From contig JASFYQ010000013.1 in assembly GCA_045047105.1 (NCBI GenBank), forward strand, positions 1 to 56,226: DNA of 56,226 nt, read 5' to 3'. Within the stretch, counting starts at the first letter, position 1. Each line of letters begins with the position of its first letter. The DNA is from JADGAU01 sp045047105. Lineage in GTDB: Bacteria; Pseudomonadota; Gammaproteobacteria; GRL18. This document shows positions 34,702 through 43,602 of the stretch, piece by piece. The notes beneath the pieces were generated by a model. That model made no database searches, was not told the DNA's origin, and saw nothing but the letters and a program-made list of their open reading frames with translations. Both the position numbers and the translations under genes were made by a program.

Positions 34702-36513
34702 TTACATTTCCTCAGGAGCAGAGACACCGAGTATAGTTAAACCATTAACTAATACTTGTTTAACTGCCAGAATAAGCATCACACGTGCAATACGAATACT
34801 ATTTTCTTCAACAATAAAATGGTGCTTATTATAATAAGCATGTAAGGCATTTGCGAGTTCACGTAAATAAAATGCAATCAGGTGTGGCTCGTGTTTTGCT
34901 CCAGCACTGGCAATTGTTTCGGGGTATTTACCCAAGTGTGCAATCAGTTCCAGCTCATGCTCTTCGTTTAAAACTTCTAGATTAATATTATCAATATAGT
35001 CAGCTTGATCAAAGTCTGTGGATTTCCAATCGGGATACTTTTCGTCTAATTGTCGTATTACACTGCAAATCCGTGCATGTGCATATTGAATATAATAAAC
35101 AGGATTGTCAGAAGATTGAGATTTAGCTAAATCCAGATCAAAATCCATATGCTGTTCACATTTACGCATTACATAAAAAAATCGCGCTGCATCATTGCCA
35201 ACTTCTTTACGCAATTCTCTTAGGGTAACAAAAGATCCACTACGTGTGGACATCTGTACTTTTTCGCCGCCTCGATATAAATTAGCAAATTGAACCAGGA
35301 GTATTTCTAAACGGTCTTTATCAATTCCCAGTGCGGTTAGGGATGCTTTTACCCGGGCAATATAACCATGGTGATCGGCTCCCCAGATATTAATAACATG
35401 ATCATAGCCACGATTAAATTTATCCATATGATAGGCAATATCTGAAGCAAAATAAGTGCTTTGGCCATTTTCCCTGATTACTACTCGGTCTTTGTCATCA
35501 CCAAAATCGGTGGATCTAAACCATAGGGTATTGTCTTTATTATCAATAAAACCTTTATCCTGTAATAGCTGTACTCCAGTATTAACCAAGTCTTTTTCTA
35601 CTAATGATCTTTCACTATACCAATGATCAAATTCTACTCCAAAACCAGCCAGATCATCGCGTATATCTGCTAGTATGGATTGGATGGCTAAATCAAAGAT
35701 ATTGCTATAGGAGGTTTGTCCTAGCAGTGTTTTTGCTTGAGAGATCATGGCATCAATATATAACTCTTTGTCTCCGCCCTGATCTTCGTCTGCTGGTAAG
35801 TCTTTGAGTACTTGCTCTGCTGTAAACAGATAATTTACTTTTTTATCTTCACTCAGCTGTGCTGCAATATCAGCTATATAATCACCCTTGTATGCATTTA
35901 CTGGAAAGCTGATATCTATTTGATTAGCTTGAAGATATCTCAACCAGACAGAGGTAGCCAGGATATCCATTTGACGGCCTGCATCATTTACATAATATTC
36001 GCTATCTACCTGATAGCCACATACCTTTAATAAATTAGCCAGGGTTGCTCCATAAGCTGCACCACGACCATGGCCTACATGTAAAGGACCTGTTGGATTA
36101 GCAGATACAAATTCAATTTGTATTTTTTTAGGCTGTCCTATTACTTTGCCATCCACCAAACTACCCAGATTATTCGCGCCGTATTGTTGGGTTTTTTTAT
36201 GTATCTCTCTAATAATATTGTACTGAAGAGATTGATTAATCGTAAAATTGATAAAACCAGGGCCTGCAATAGCGGTTTTAGTTAACATGGGGTTTTCGCC
36301 AATAGCTTCAATAATTAACTGGGCAATTTCTCTGGGATTGCGCTTGGCGGGTTTGGCTAATAACATTGCTACATTAACTGCAAAATCACCATGGGCCTTA
36401 TCTCGACAGCGGTCAATTTTAATTTGTGGCATAGTAACCGCTAAGCTATTGTCATCAATAAGTTTCTGTATTGCCTGTTGTACCATGTGTTCGAGTTGCT
36501 GTTTCAATTTCAC
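34702..36513 (-). CDS. argS: Arginyl-tRNA synthetase
   Basis: Class I aminoacyl-tRNA synthetase of 603 residues that charges tRNA-Arg. The N-terminal Add-1 domain is followed by the HIGH-type signature NPTGPLHVGHGRGAAYG near 145, the DADHHGY-like segment (WGADHHGYIARVKASL), the KMSKS counterpart QMSTRSGSFVTLREL, and the anticodon-binding DALR domain (FYLRELANALHAYYNKH) at the C-terminus. It is slightly longer than E. coli ArgS (577). The SPOR gene starts 6 bp downstream, so the two are co-transcribed. Confidence 0.97.
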   Translation of the reverse strand: MKLKQQLEHMVQQAIQKLIDDNSLAVTMPQIKIDRCRDKAHGDFAVNVAMLLAKPAKRNPREIAQLIIEAIGENPMLTKTAIAGPGFINFTINQSLQYNIIREIHKKTQQYGANNLGSLVDGKVIGQPKKIQIEFVSANPTGPLHVGHGRGAAYGATLANLLKVCGYQVDSEYYVNDAGRQMDILATSVWLRYLQANQIDISFPVNAYKGDYIADIAAQLSEDKKVNYLFTAEQVLKDLPADEDQGGDKELYIDAMISQAKTLLGQTSYSNIFDLAIQSILADIRDDLAGFGVEFDHWYSERSLVEKDLVNTGVQLLQDKGFIDNKDNTLWFRSTDFGDDKDRVVIRENGQSTYFASDIAYHMDKFNRGYDHVINIWGADHHGYIARVKASLTALGIDKDRLEILLVQFANLYRGGEKVQMSTRSGSFVTLRELRKEVGNDAARFFYVMRKCEQHMDFDLDLAKSQSSDNPVYYIQYAHARICSVIRQLDEKYPDWKSTDFDQADYIDNINLEVLNEEHELELIAHLGKYPETIASAGAKHEPHLIAFYLRELANALHAYYNKHHFIVEENSIRIARVMLILAVKQVLVNGLTILGVSAPEEM

Positions 36514-36757
36514 TACCCATTAAAGTCTATCAAAGCCTGCTATTTTAACCTGTAATGCTATTACTACAAACAATTTTTTTATTCTATGTACAGAGCTATG
36601 ATTATTGAAACCTGTCTGGTAGTAATAATTTAAATTATAGTAACTTTATTACAGGGCTGATGTGTATCTCACAAGGTAAGAGTAGATAGCTTAATATCTT
36701 ATTGATGAGGAAGTAAAAAAGCTTAAGGATGGTTTAAAATCTATGGATAATTGAGAC

Positions 36758-37216
36758 TTATAACCTGCCTGTTAAATGTAAAAACAAATCATCATCCGCA
36801 TCATGTTCGCTGATAACTTTGCCTTTTACTGAATTTCCTGTTTGGTGAATGGTTTGTTTTTTATGTGAAATAAGAGGATGCCAGGGGGGCAGGGGCTTTT
36901 TTTCTGCAATAAGGCGATAAGCACAATGCGGGGGCATAAAATAAACTTCGTCTATATTATCTTTTGTTAGAGTAACACAAGTGGGTACTTTTTTGCTGCG
37001 GGAGGTGTAACATTGACATGAGCAACTTTCAAGATCTAAATATTGGCAAACTACATTGGTATCATAAATAACACCATCATCTTCATCCTCTAATTTTAGC
37101 GTGCAGCATTTTGCGCAGCCATCGCATAAGGATTCCCACTCCTGTGGAGTATAATCAGCAAATGATTTTTCTTGCCAAAAATTATGCTTGGTTGTTGACA
37201 CGGGTGTTAATACCAC
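36758..37216 (-). CDS. YcgN-family cysteine-cluster protein
   Basis: Protein of up to 152 residues of the YcgN/UPF0260 family, of unknown function and probably metal-binding. Cysteines are clustered: LCDGCAKCCTLKLEDED, then VCQYLDLESCSCQCYTSRSK and PTCVTL, followed by MPPHCAYRLIAEKKPLPPWH, the family's C-terminal hallmark. The upstream limit of the frame is a GTG at 37216; a second GTG five codons in is an equally good start, and neither has a strong ribosome site. A short membrane-peptide ORF ends 40 bp upstream on the same strand and may be co-transcribed. Confidence 0.85.
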   Translation of the reverse strand: MVLTPVSTTKHNFWQEKSFADYTPQEWESLCDGCAKCCTLKLEDEDDGVIYDTNVVCQYLDLESCSCQCYTSRSKKVPTCVTLTKDNIDEVYFMPPHCAYRLIAEKKPLPPWHPLISHKKQTIHQTGNSVKGKVISEHDADDDLFLHLTGRL

Positions 37217-37256
37217 ATAAAAAAATTATTTTGTCAATGACCCTGGGTACTAGTTT

Positions 37257-37355
37257 TTATACACCAATAATAAGTGTACTTGATATAACGCCAAATATGA
37301 CAATAAAAGCCAATACCATAAGTGGATCAATTGTTTTCCAGAAAGAACGTCTCAT
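37257..37355 (-). CDS. Putative 32-residue single-span membrane protein
   Basis: Small ORF below usual annotation limits. It starts at an ATG with GGGGA 5 nt upstream and reads MRRSFWKTIDPLMVL then AFIVIFGVISSTLIIGV and a stop. A positively charged N-terminus followed by an about 20-residue hydrophobic helix is the classic layout of bacterial membrane microproteins. It sits 40 bp upstream of ycgN in the same direction, inside a 386-bp region otherwise lacking genes. I recognise no family. Its composition and ribosome site make chance less likely, but it is unproven. Confidence 0.5.
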   Translation of the reverse strand: MRRSFWKTIDPLMVLAFIVIFGVISSTLIIGV

Positions 37356-37506
37356 TTTATCCCCGAGATTTATTTTAATAAAGTATAAAACCTTAAGATA
37401 ATTAGTGGAAATGCAAGTTAAACAATGTGCTTAACTAAAAATACTATCTTAAGAATCTGCGCTTTTATATAAAATTACTACTAAATATACTAAAAATTTG
37501 TTATTT

Positions 37507-37534
37507 ATTATAATGTTTAGCTGACTTAGTTAAA
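37507..37534 (-). promoter_or_regulatory. Candidate sigma70-type promoter for the small ORF/ycgN
   Basis: On the minus strand TTTAAC (37534-37529), a 16-bp spacer and a perfect TATAAT (37512-37507) lie about 150 bp upstream of the 32-residue ORF. The -35 box is poor and the surroundings are AT-rich, so chance is possible. The rest of 37356-37602 shows only a weak AGTTAA/TTAACT dyad and a short duplication (CAGTTGCTAAAA) at the ilvA 3' end. Confidence 0.3.
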
Positions 37535-37602
37535 GTATATTATAAAATGTTATTTTTGTACAATTTTTATTGTTGTTCTTTGTTTGCTCAGTTGCTAAAA
37601 GT

Positions 37603-39189
37603 TTAATCAGTTGCTAAAAATTTTAAATAGGCAATATTATCTGTTTCTTCCCAAAAAGGATAGCCTAGTTCTTCTAAGTAACTAGAAAATTTTTGGTTAT
37701 CTTCTTCAGGCACCTGAATTCCAGTTAAAACCCTTCCATATGCTGAGCCATGGTTTCGATAATGAAATAAACTAATATTCCACTGCTGCCCTATTTTATT
37801 TAAAAATCGTAATAAGGCCCCGGGTCGTTCAGGAAATTGGAAACGAAATAGTCTTTCATTATCAACCTGTTTGCTCTTGCCTCCAACCATATAACGAATA
37901 TGCAATTTAGCTAATTCATTGTCGCTCATATCATGGGTTTCATAACCCTTATCAAGAAGAGACCGGATAATTTTATCTCGTTCAGTACCCAGATTATTTA
38001 CTTTAACACCAACAAAAATCTGAGCTTTATTGGAATCGCAATAGCGGTAATTGAATTCGGTAATACCTCTATGTCCAATGATTTTACAAAAAGTTCTAAA
38101 GCTTCCTGGTCGCTCATCTATAACGGAAGTAAATAATAATTCTCTATGCTCTCCTATTTCTGCCCGTTCGGTAACATGACGCAGGCGATCAAAATTCATA
38201 TTTGCACCACTGGTAATGGCTATTAAATTTTGTTTGCTAATATTTTTTTGATTAATATATTTTTTTGCTCCAGCAACAGCTAATGCACCCGCTGGTTCCA
38301 TTATTGTTCGGGTATCATCAAATATATCTTTGATTGCAGCACAAATTTCATCCGCACTGACCAGGAGTATTTCATCAACAAAATTCTGTGCTATGTGAAA
38401 GGTTTTTTCACCCACCTGTTTTACTGCTACGCCATCTGCAAAAATTCCTACATGCTCAAGAATAATACGTTCACCTGCTTTTAGTGCATCATGCATACAT
38501 GCTGCATCATCAGGTTCTACTCCAATAATTTTTATCTGTGGATATAAAAACTTAATATAAACGGCAATGCCAGAAATTAAACCACCTCCACCAACGGGGA
38601 CAAATATGGCATCAGGTATGGAGTCACATTGTTGCATAATTTCCATAGCAATCGTACCTTGCCCAGCAATAACATCTTCATCGTCATAAGGGTGTATAAA
38701 AATGCGGCCTGTATCGGTTTCTATTTGTTTTGCATACTCATATGCTTCATCATAACTATTTCCGCGTAACTTAACGGAAGCACCATAAAATTCTACCGCT
38801 TTAACCTTTATTTCCGGTGTGGTTTTTGGCATAACAATGAGTGCATTAATGCCTAAACGTTTTGCGGATAAAGCAACGCCCTGGGCATGGTTTCCTGCAG
38901 AGGCAACAATCAGACCTGATTTTTTTTCCTGCTCACTGAGTTGTAAGATTTTATTATAGGCTCCTCGCAGCTTAAATGAGAAAACAGCTTGAAGGTCTTC
39001 ACGTTTAAGACTGATGTTATTTCCATAACGGCTAGATAAGTTTATTGCTTTTTCTAAGGGAACTTTGTTAACCAGATCGTAAATATGTGCCTGTAGTATC
39101 TTTTTTACGTAATTATTGAGTATTGATTGTGGCGTATTAAGCGTAGAAGAGGGGGAAGGTGAAAGGGACAATGTTGGCTTATTGTTCAT
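37603..39189 (-). CDS. ilvA: Threonine deaminase, biosynthetic type
   Basis: PLP enzyme of 528 residues that converts threonine to 2-oxobutanoate, the first step of isoleucine synthesis. The PLP lysine is K73 in FSFKLRGAYNK, preceded by LKREDLQ. SAGNHAQGVALSAKRLG and the phosphate-binding PVGGGGLISGIAVY follow, with SGANMNFDRLR closing the catalytic domain near 335. The C-terminal part has two ACT-like regulatory domains (RPGSFRTFCKIIG, RPGALLRFLNKIG), so feedback inhibition by isoleucine is expected. A low-complexity Ser/Pro N-terminal tail (LSLSPSPSST) is an oddity. It is separated from rpiA by the chemosensory block. Confidence 0.95.
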   Translation of the reverse strand: MNNKPTLSLSPSPSSTLNTPQSILNNYVKKILQAHIYDLVNKVPLEKAINLSSRYGNNISLKREDLQAVFSFKLRGAYNKILQLSEQEKKSGLIVASAGNHAQGVALSAKRLGINALIVMPKTTPEIKVKAVEFYGASVKLRGNSYDEAYEYAKQIETDTGRIFIHPYDDEDVIAGQGTIAMEIMQQCDSIPDAIFVPVGGGGLISGIAVYIKFLYPQIKIIGVEPDDAACMHDALKAGERIILEHVGIFADGVAVKQVGEKTFHIAQNFVDEILLVSADEICAAIKDIFDDTRTIMEPAGALAVAGAKKYINQKNISKQNLIAITSGANMNFDRLRHVTERAEIGEHRELLFTSVIDERPGSFRTFCKIIGHRGITEFNYRYCDSNKAQIFVGVKVNNLGTERDKIIRSLLDKGYETHDMSDNELAKLHIRYMVGGKSKQVDNERLFRFQFPERPGALLRFLNKIGQQWNISLFHYRNHGSAYGRVLTGIQVPEEDNQKFSSYLEELGYPFWEETDNIAYLKFLATD

Positions 39190-39341
39190 TAGTAATGGAG
39201 TAGTTAGAAATAATTAAGGTTAAGCCATAATTATAACATTAAAGCATATATTGTTTTAATGTTTTTTTTCCATTCAAAATAAAGGATTATAGCTATATTC
39301 ACTAACTGAACCATAAATGTTTAATAGTGAGCGCTTTTATT

Positions 39342-39953
39342 CTAGAAAAAATCAATTTCGGCTTCGGTTCTGCTTTGTTTGGCTTTTTTGAGATAGGCTT
39401 TTTCGCGTTTTTCGATGGTATTGTTGTGAATACTTATAATACGTTTAAGAAAAATATCCCCAGTTTCGGGAATATAATATATTTTTCTTCCATGAGAGCC
39501 TGCTACGTCATTAGAAACTACTGGGATAGATTCAACTTTTAAATAGTTGGAAACAAATTCGATATTTCGTTCACCCACTTTCATATTTGATTCAAACATC
39601 TGCGCACCACCAAAGATCTTTGCTTCAAAGAAACTTCGGTTGCCTCCACGTTTTATAATATCGTTGATCAGCATTTCCATTGCCAGATCGCCATAACGAG
39701 TTTCCGAACTTTCATAATTTTCTGCCCAATTACTGGTTTCTGGTTTCTTTTTTTGCTCAGGTAATAAAAAGTGATTCATGCCCCCAATGCCTGAACGAGT
39801 GTCTCGAATGCATGCGGCAATACATGATCCTAATACGGTAACTAAAATCTCTTTTCCTGTAGTAGTGTGGTACTCTCCTGGCAGTAGTTTTACCGTATGG
39901 CGTTTAAAGCGGGGATCCCAATAGGTATTCTTTGCATCATGAAAATCAGACAT
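39342..39953 (-). CDS. cheD: Chemoreceptor glutamine deamidase CheD
   Basis: Protein of 203 residues that deamidates specific glutamines in MCPs. The family core is present: LLPGEYHTTTGKEILVTVLG, SCIAACIRD with the catalytic Cys, and GIGGMNHFLLPE with the catalytic His, then ETRYGDLAMEMLINDI and AKIFGGAQMF. The last residues (AEIDFF) resemble those of the MCP encoded two genes upstream (DEITFF). It is the final gene of the minus-strand chemosensory block, 6 bp after cheY. Confidence 0.95.
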   Translation of the reverse strand: MSDFHDAKNTYWDPRFKRHTVKLLPGEYHTTTGKEILVTVLGSCIAACIRDTRSGIGGMNHFLLPEQKKKPETSNWAENYESSETRYGDLAMEMLINDIIKRGGNRSFFEAKIFGGAQMFESNMKVGERNIEFVSNYLKVESIPVVSNDVAGSHGRKIYYIPETGDIFLKRIISIHNNTIEKREKAYLKKAKQSRTEAEIDFF

Positions 39954-39959
39954 TCAGGT

Positions 39960-40322
39960 TTATCCTAATAGTTTTTTTAATACCATTAGTAATTGCTCCG
40001 GCTTAAATGGTTTTACCATCCAAACTTTTGCACCCGCAGCCTGACCTTGCTTTTTCATCTCTGCTGAAGATTCTGTGGTGAGCATAATTATAGGGCTAAA
40101 TTTATTATTAGCATTTTGTTTAATTGCTTTAATAAACTCTATGCCATTCATATTAGGCATATTTAAGTCGGTGATAATAGCATTAAAGCGTTCGCTAAGT
40201 TTGCTAACTCCATCTTGTCCATCGTTTGCAGTTGTAACTTCAAAACCTGCATTTTTCATCGCTATGCCAACTACCTGGCGCATAGATGCTGAGTCATCAA
40301 CAAAGAGTATTTTTTTTCCCAT
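39960..40322 (-). CDS. cheY: Chemotaxis response regulator CheY
   Basis: Single receiver domain of 120 residues. The acidic pocket D9/D10 (FVDDSAS), phosphoacceptor D52 (TDLNMPNMNG), switch T82 (MLTTESS) and K104 (VKPFKPE) are all in place. The start is put at the ATG at 40322 (MGKKILFVDD); a TTG five codons upstream is less likely. A TGGAA ribosome site lies about 10 nt upstream. It lies between the soluble-type MCP and cheD. No cheZ or cheC is seen in the window, so the phosphatase is elsewhere or absent. Confidence 0.94.
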   Translation of the reverse strand: MGKKILFVDDSASMRQVVGIAMKNAGFEVTTANDGQDGVSKLSERFNAIITDLNMPNMNGIEFIKAIKQNANNKFSPIIMLTTESSAEMKKQGQAAGAKVWMVKPFKPEQLLMVLKKLLG

Positions 40323-40413
40323 AATATATGTTTCCAATTTACAAAGGTGTTAATAAAATCAGCTTTAAGTATAGTATAAACTATTGAAAAAAAGCTGCGT
40401 AATGAGACAGATG

Positions 40414-41637
40414 TTAAAAAAATGTAATTTCATCATCGTCATCTACTTCAGTTTTAGGTTTTTTTTCAGTTTCTTTTGGTTGTTTTTTATCGATATTTGC
40501 TACGGAGTCTTTTTGTTTTGCTGTGGCACGTAAGTATGCTTGTCGCTCCGATTCCATTGTGTAGCGTTTATTTATATCGTCTTCTAACTGATGAGATTGC
40601 TCTAAATCGTCTATGCTCAATAAGGTATCTAGAGAAGTAATATCAGTGCTTATTTTAACTAAGTCTTCTTGTACGTGCTCTAAAATTTGCCTGGTACTGT
40701 CTTGAAATTGTAGCGATACCATAATTTCTGAAGTACTTGCCTGAACATTTTCGGTATCAGTTACCAATTCGGTCATCATGGTATCTAAAATATGTACATC
40801 CTTATCAATATCAGATGCTACGGTGTTCATATGCATTCTAAATATATCAAGGGTTGCGATGTCTTCTTCAACAAAGGAGCTAACGGTTTTTTCTAGAGCG
40901 ACGATACTAGTCTGTAGATTATCCAAACTGGTGCGAATTTCATCACCTGTCTGAGTTGATTGCATTGACAGATTGCGAACCTCATCTGCAACTACTGCAA
41001 ATCCTCTACCATGCTCCCCGGCTCGGGCCGCTTCAATAGCTGCATTAAGAGCTAAGAGATTAGTGGTTGAGGCAATCCCCTGAATATGATCTGCTAGTGC
41101 ATTAATATTTTTATTTTGTTTATTAAATGCTTCAAACTGCTTTAATAGCGCTTGTGATTTACCTGTTTGTATTTCTATACATTCATCTAATCTTTTTATT
41201 ACTTCTTCATTGTCATTCAATCGCGAAATTAAACCTTTTTCACCCGATCCTAGTAGTTCTTCTTTAATATGTGAAGACACTTTGACACTCTGGTTTATTT
41301 TATCTAATAAATCAGAAAAGTTATTCCCCAGGGAAAGTGCGGCTTCACCTGTTGCAGCTATAACATCATTTATTTGTTCATTATGTACTGGTAGTGCTTT
41401 GGCTGTATAGTCTAACACCATATGTGCAGCGAGTTGTTTTTCTTTATTATCGGTTATTTGAGCAATACTACCTGCTTCAATATCATCAAAATTATGCTCA
41501 GTTTTATGTAATTGATAAAAACTGTAAATACCAATTAAAAGGGCTGTAGTTATTCCAATTAAATCAATAAAAAGCTGGTTACTCAGACTAATGAGTATCG
41601 GTATCAATATTAATAATAAAATGCTTAATTTTTTCAT
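40414..41637 (-). CDS. MCP-like signalling protein without periplasmic sensor
   Basis: Protein of 407 residues. Two closely spaced N-terminal helices (LSILLLILIPILISLSNQ and a second to about residue 42) leave no periplasmic domain, so any sensing must be cytoplasmic or through membrane or partner proteins. No PAS or HAMP is evident. The MCP signalling tip is intact (GIASTTNLLALNAAIEAARA, GRGFAVVADEVRNLS). The tail is highly charged (KQPKETEKKPKTEVDDDDE) and ends DEITFF. Its place between cheB and cheY suggests a dedicated role in this pathway rather than a general receptor. Confidence 0.88.
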   Translation of the reverse strand: MKKLSILLLILIPILISLSNQLFIDLIGITTALLIGIYSFYQLHKTEHNFDDIEAGSIAQITDNKEKQLAAHMVLDYTAKALPVHNEQINDVIAATGEAALSLGNNFSDLLDKINQSVKVSSHIKEELLGSGEKGLISRLNDNEEVIKRLDECIEIQTGKSQALLKQFEAFNKQNKNINALADHIQGIASTTNLLALNAAIEAARAGEHGRGFAVVADEVRNLSMQSTQTGDEIRTSLDNLQTSIVALEKTVSSFVEEDIATLDIFRMHMNTVASDIDKDVHILDTMMTELVTDTENVQASTSEIMVSLQFQDSTRQILEHVQEDLVKISTDITSLDTLLSIDDLEQSHQLEDDINKRYTMESERQAYLRATAKQKDSVANIDKKQPKETEKKPKTEVDDDDEITFF

Positions 41638-41670
41638 GGTGTTATCTTTTTTAATTTTTTATTATCTGAT

Positions 41671-42738
41671 TTACCCTTTGCAAGCATTAAGCAATACCTG
41701 GGGAATATTTTCTAATGCAATCATTTCTTTAGCTGCACCTCTTTTCCATGCCTCTTTAGGCATACCAAAAACAACGGAGGTTTTTTCATCTTGAGCATAG
41801 GTGGTTGAACCCGCTTGTTTCATCTCTAGTAAGCCTTCGGCCCCATCGTCGCCCATACCTGTCATTAAACATCCTACTGCATTTCTTCCTGCATAACGTG
41901 CAACTGAGCGAAATAAAACATCTACAGAAGGGCGGTGACGGCTGACTAATGGACCATCAATAATATCTACCTGATATTGTGCACCACTGCGTTTAAGTAA
42001 CATGTGCTTGCCTCCAGGTGCAATTAATACTCGACCGGGAATTACTCTATCTCCTTTTTTTGCTTCATATACATCCATTTCACTCAGTTCATTTAGGTGC
42101 TGGGCAAAGGAAGTGGTAAATTTTTCTGGCATGTGCTGAACAATTACTATGCCTGGAGAAATTGCAGGCATTTTTTCTAGCACTTTTCTTAATGCTTGAG
42201 TGCCTCCTGTTGAGGCTCCAATTGCTATAATTTTCTCTGTTGTTTCTGTCATTGCCGTGGCTGTTTTACTTAATACCACATCGGCAGAATTTTTCTCTCG
42301 TACTTTTAATGCTGGCGCTCGTCGTTTGCGTACTTTGGATTTTGCGGCAGCTTTTACTGCAAGAATTACTTCATCAACAGATTGTTGCAAAAAACCTTTA
42401 ACACCAATTTGTGGTTTGGTAATAATTTCAACTGCACCGCTTCGCATTGCATCCAGAGTGGTTTCTGCTCCTTGTTCTGCAAGGCTGGAGCAAATAACCA
42501 CAGGAATAGGGTCTTCGCTCATTATTTTTTTTAAAAATGTTACTCCGTCCATGCGGGGCATTTCAATATCTAAAGTAATAACATCTGGACGATTTTTTTT
42601 AATAAACGCCATTGCATAGATAGGATCTCGTACTTGCCCAATTACCTCAATAGATTTATCGGTAGTTAATATATCGGTCATTACCTTGCGAACTAATGCT
42701 GAATCATCAACTACTAAAACCTTAATCTTTCCTCTCAC
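41671..42738 (-). CDS. cheB: Protein-glutamate methylesterase/deamidase CheB
   Basis: Two-domain response regulator of 355 residues. The receiver domain has VVDDSALVRKVM and the phosphoacceptor D57 in TLDIEMPRMDGVTFL. An about 40-residue basic linker (KSKVRKRRAPALKVREK) leads to the methylesterase domain with the catalytic Ser in IGASTGGTQAL, His in IVQHMPEKFT, and Asp in TGMGDDGAEGLLEM. It removes methyl groups from MCP glutamates for adaptation. It lies 43 bp downstream of cheR and 33 bp upstream of the soluble-type MCP. Confidence 0.96.
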   Translation of the reverse strand: MRGKIKVLVVDDSALVRKVMTDILTTDKSIEVIGQVRDPIYAMAFIKKNRPDVITLDIEMPRMDGVTFLKKIMSEDPIPVVICSSLAEQGAETTLDAMRSGAVEIITKPQIGVKGFLQQSVDEVILAVKAAAKSKVRKRRAPALKVREKNSADVVLSKTATAMTETTEKIIAIGASTGGTQALRKVLEKMPAISPGIVIVQHMPEKFTTSFAQHLNELSEMDVYEAKKGDRVIPGRVLIAPGGKHMLLKRSGAQYQVDIIDGPLVSRHRPSVDVLFRSVARYAGRNAVGCLMTGMGDDGAEGLLEMKQAGSTTYAQDEKTSVVFGMPKEAWKRGAAKEMIALENIPQVLLNACKG

Positions 42739-42781
42739 TTAAGTGCCCTTAAATTTATATAAAAATATAAAAATATAAAAA

Positions 42782-43594
42782 TCATATCTGTTGATATACT
42801 GATGGTTGGATTACTTTTAGGTTATCACATAGACCATGTAGGGATTCAGAGTGACCAGTGAATAGGTAGCCGTCAGTTTTAAGGCAGCTTGCCAGTCTTT
42901 TTACCACTTTTAACTTATGTTCTGTATCAAAATAGATCAGTACATTACGGCAAAAAATAAAATCAAATTTTTTAGTTGGTAAGCTGCTATGCATTAAATT
43001 AAATGCTTTAAACTCAATTTTTTCCTTTAGCTCTGGAACAATAGCAATATAGTTCTCTTGTGATCTAACCCCTTTAAGCATGTATTTTTTTTGTCGCTGT
43101 ATTGTTAATCCTTTCACTCTATCTTTTAAATAAACACCTTGTTTGGCTTTTTTTAAAATATCAGTAGATATATCGGTTGCCAAAATATCCCAAGGGCGTG
43201 AAAGCGTTCGAACTTCAGCCAGTAGCATGGCTATGCTATAGGGTTCCTGTCCACTAGAACAGGCGGAGCTCCAAAAGGAAATTGGTTGTTGTGGATTGCT
43301 TTTTTCTATAACTTTGGCAACAAAGTCAAAATGCTTTTCTTCACGAAAAAACCAGGTTTCATTGGTGGTTAATAAATCTATAAATTGTTGCTGTTCTCTG
43401 GGATTATTACCTGTGTTTATAAGCTGATAATAGCTATTGTAATTATTTAATTCAAGAGCTACCAGGCGTTTTCTTAAGCGTCCTTCAACCAGCGCTTTTT
43501 TACTTTGGTTCATATTAATGCCAGCTAATTTAAAAATAAGCTGGGCAAATTTTCTAAATTCATGATCGCTAAGAGGTGAGGGTGAAATAATCAT
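42782..43594 (-). CDS. cheR: MCP methyltransferase CheR
   Basis: SAM-dependent methyltransferase of 270 residues that methylates MCP glutamates. The N-terminal helical domain (FRKFAQLIFKLAGINMNQSK, RLRKRLVAL) is followed by TTNETWFFREEKHF, the SAM motif FWSSACSSGQEPYSIAMLLA, ILATDISTDILKKA, the FIFCRNVLIYFD signature and GYLFTGHSESLHGL. All family motifs are present. It starts 8 bp downstream of cheA. One MCP of the block ends with a CheR-tether-like pentapeptide, which this protein's beta-subdomain could bind. Confidence 0.96.
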   Translation of the reverse strand: MIISPSPLSDHEFRKFAQLIFKLAGINMNQSKKALVEGRLRKRLVALELNNYNSYYQLINTGNNPREQQQFIDLLTTNETWFFREEKHFDFVAKVIEKSNPQQPISFWSSACSSGQEPYSIAMLLAEVRTLSRPWDILATDISTDILKKAKQGVYLKDRVKGLTIQRQKKYMLKGVRSQENYIAIVPELKEKIEFKAFNLMHSSLPTKKFDFIFCRNVLIYFDTEHKLKVVKRLASCLKTDGYLFTGHSESLHGLCDNLKVIQPSVYQQI

Positions 43595-43602
43595 AGTATT
43601 AA

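Noticed and set aside
42200..42619. A 139-codon plus-strand open frame opposite cheB
   Set aside because: It is the complement of the CheB linker and receiver regions, which are clearly coding on the minus strand.
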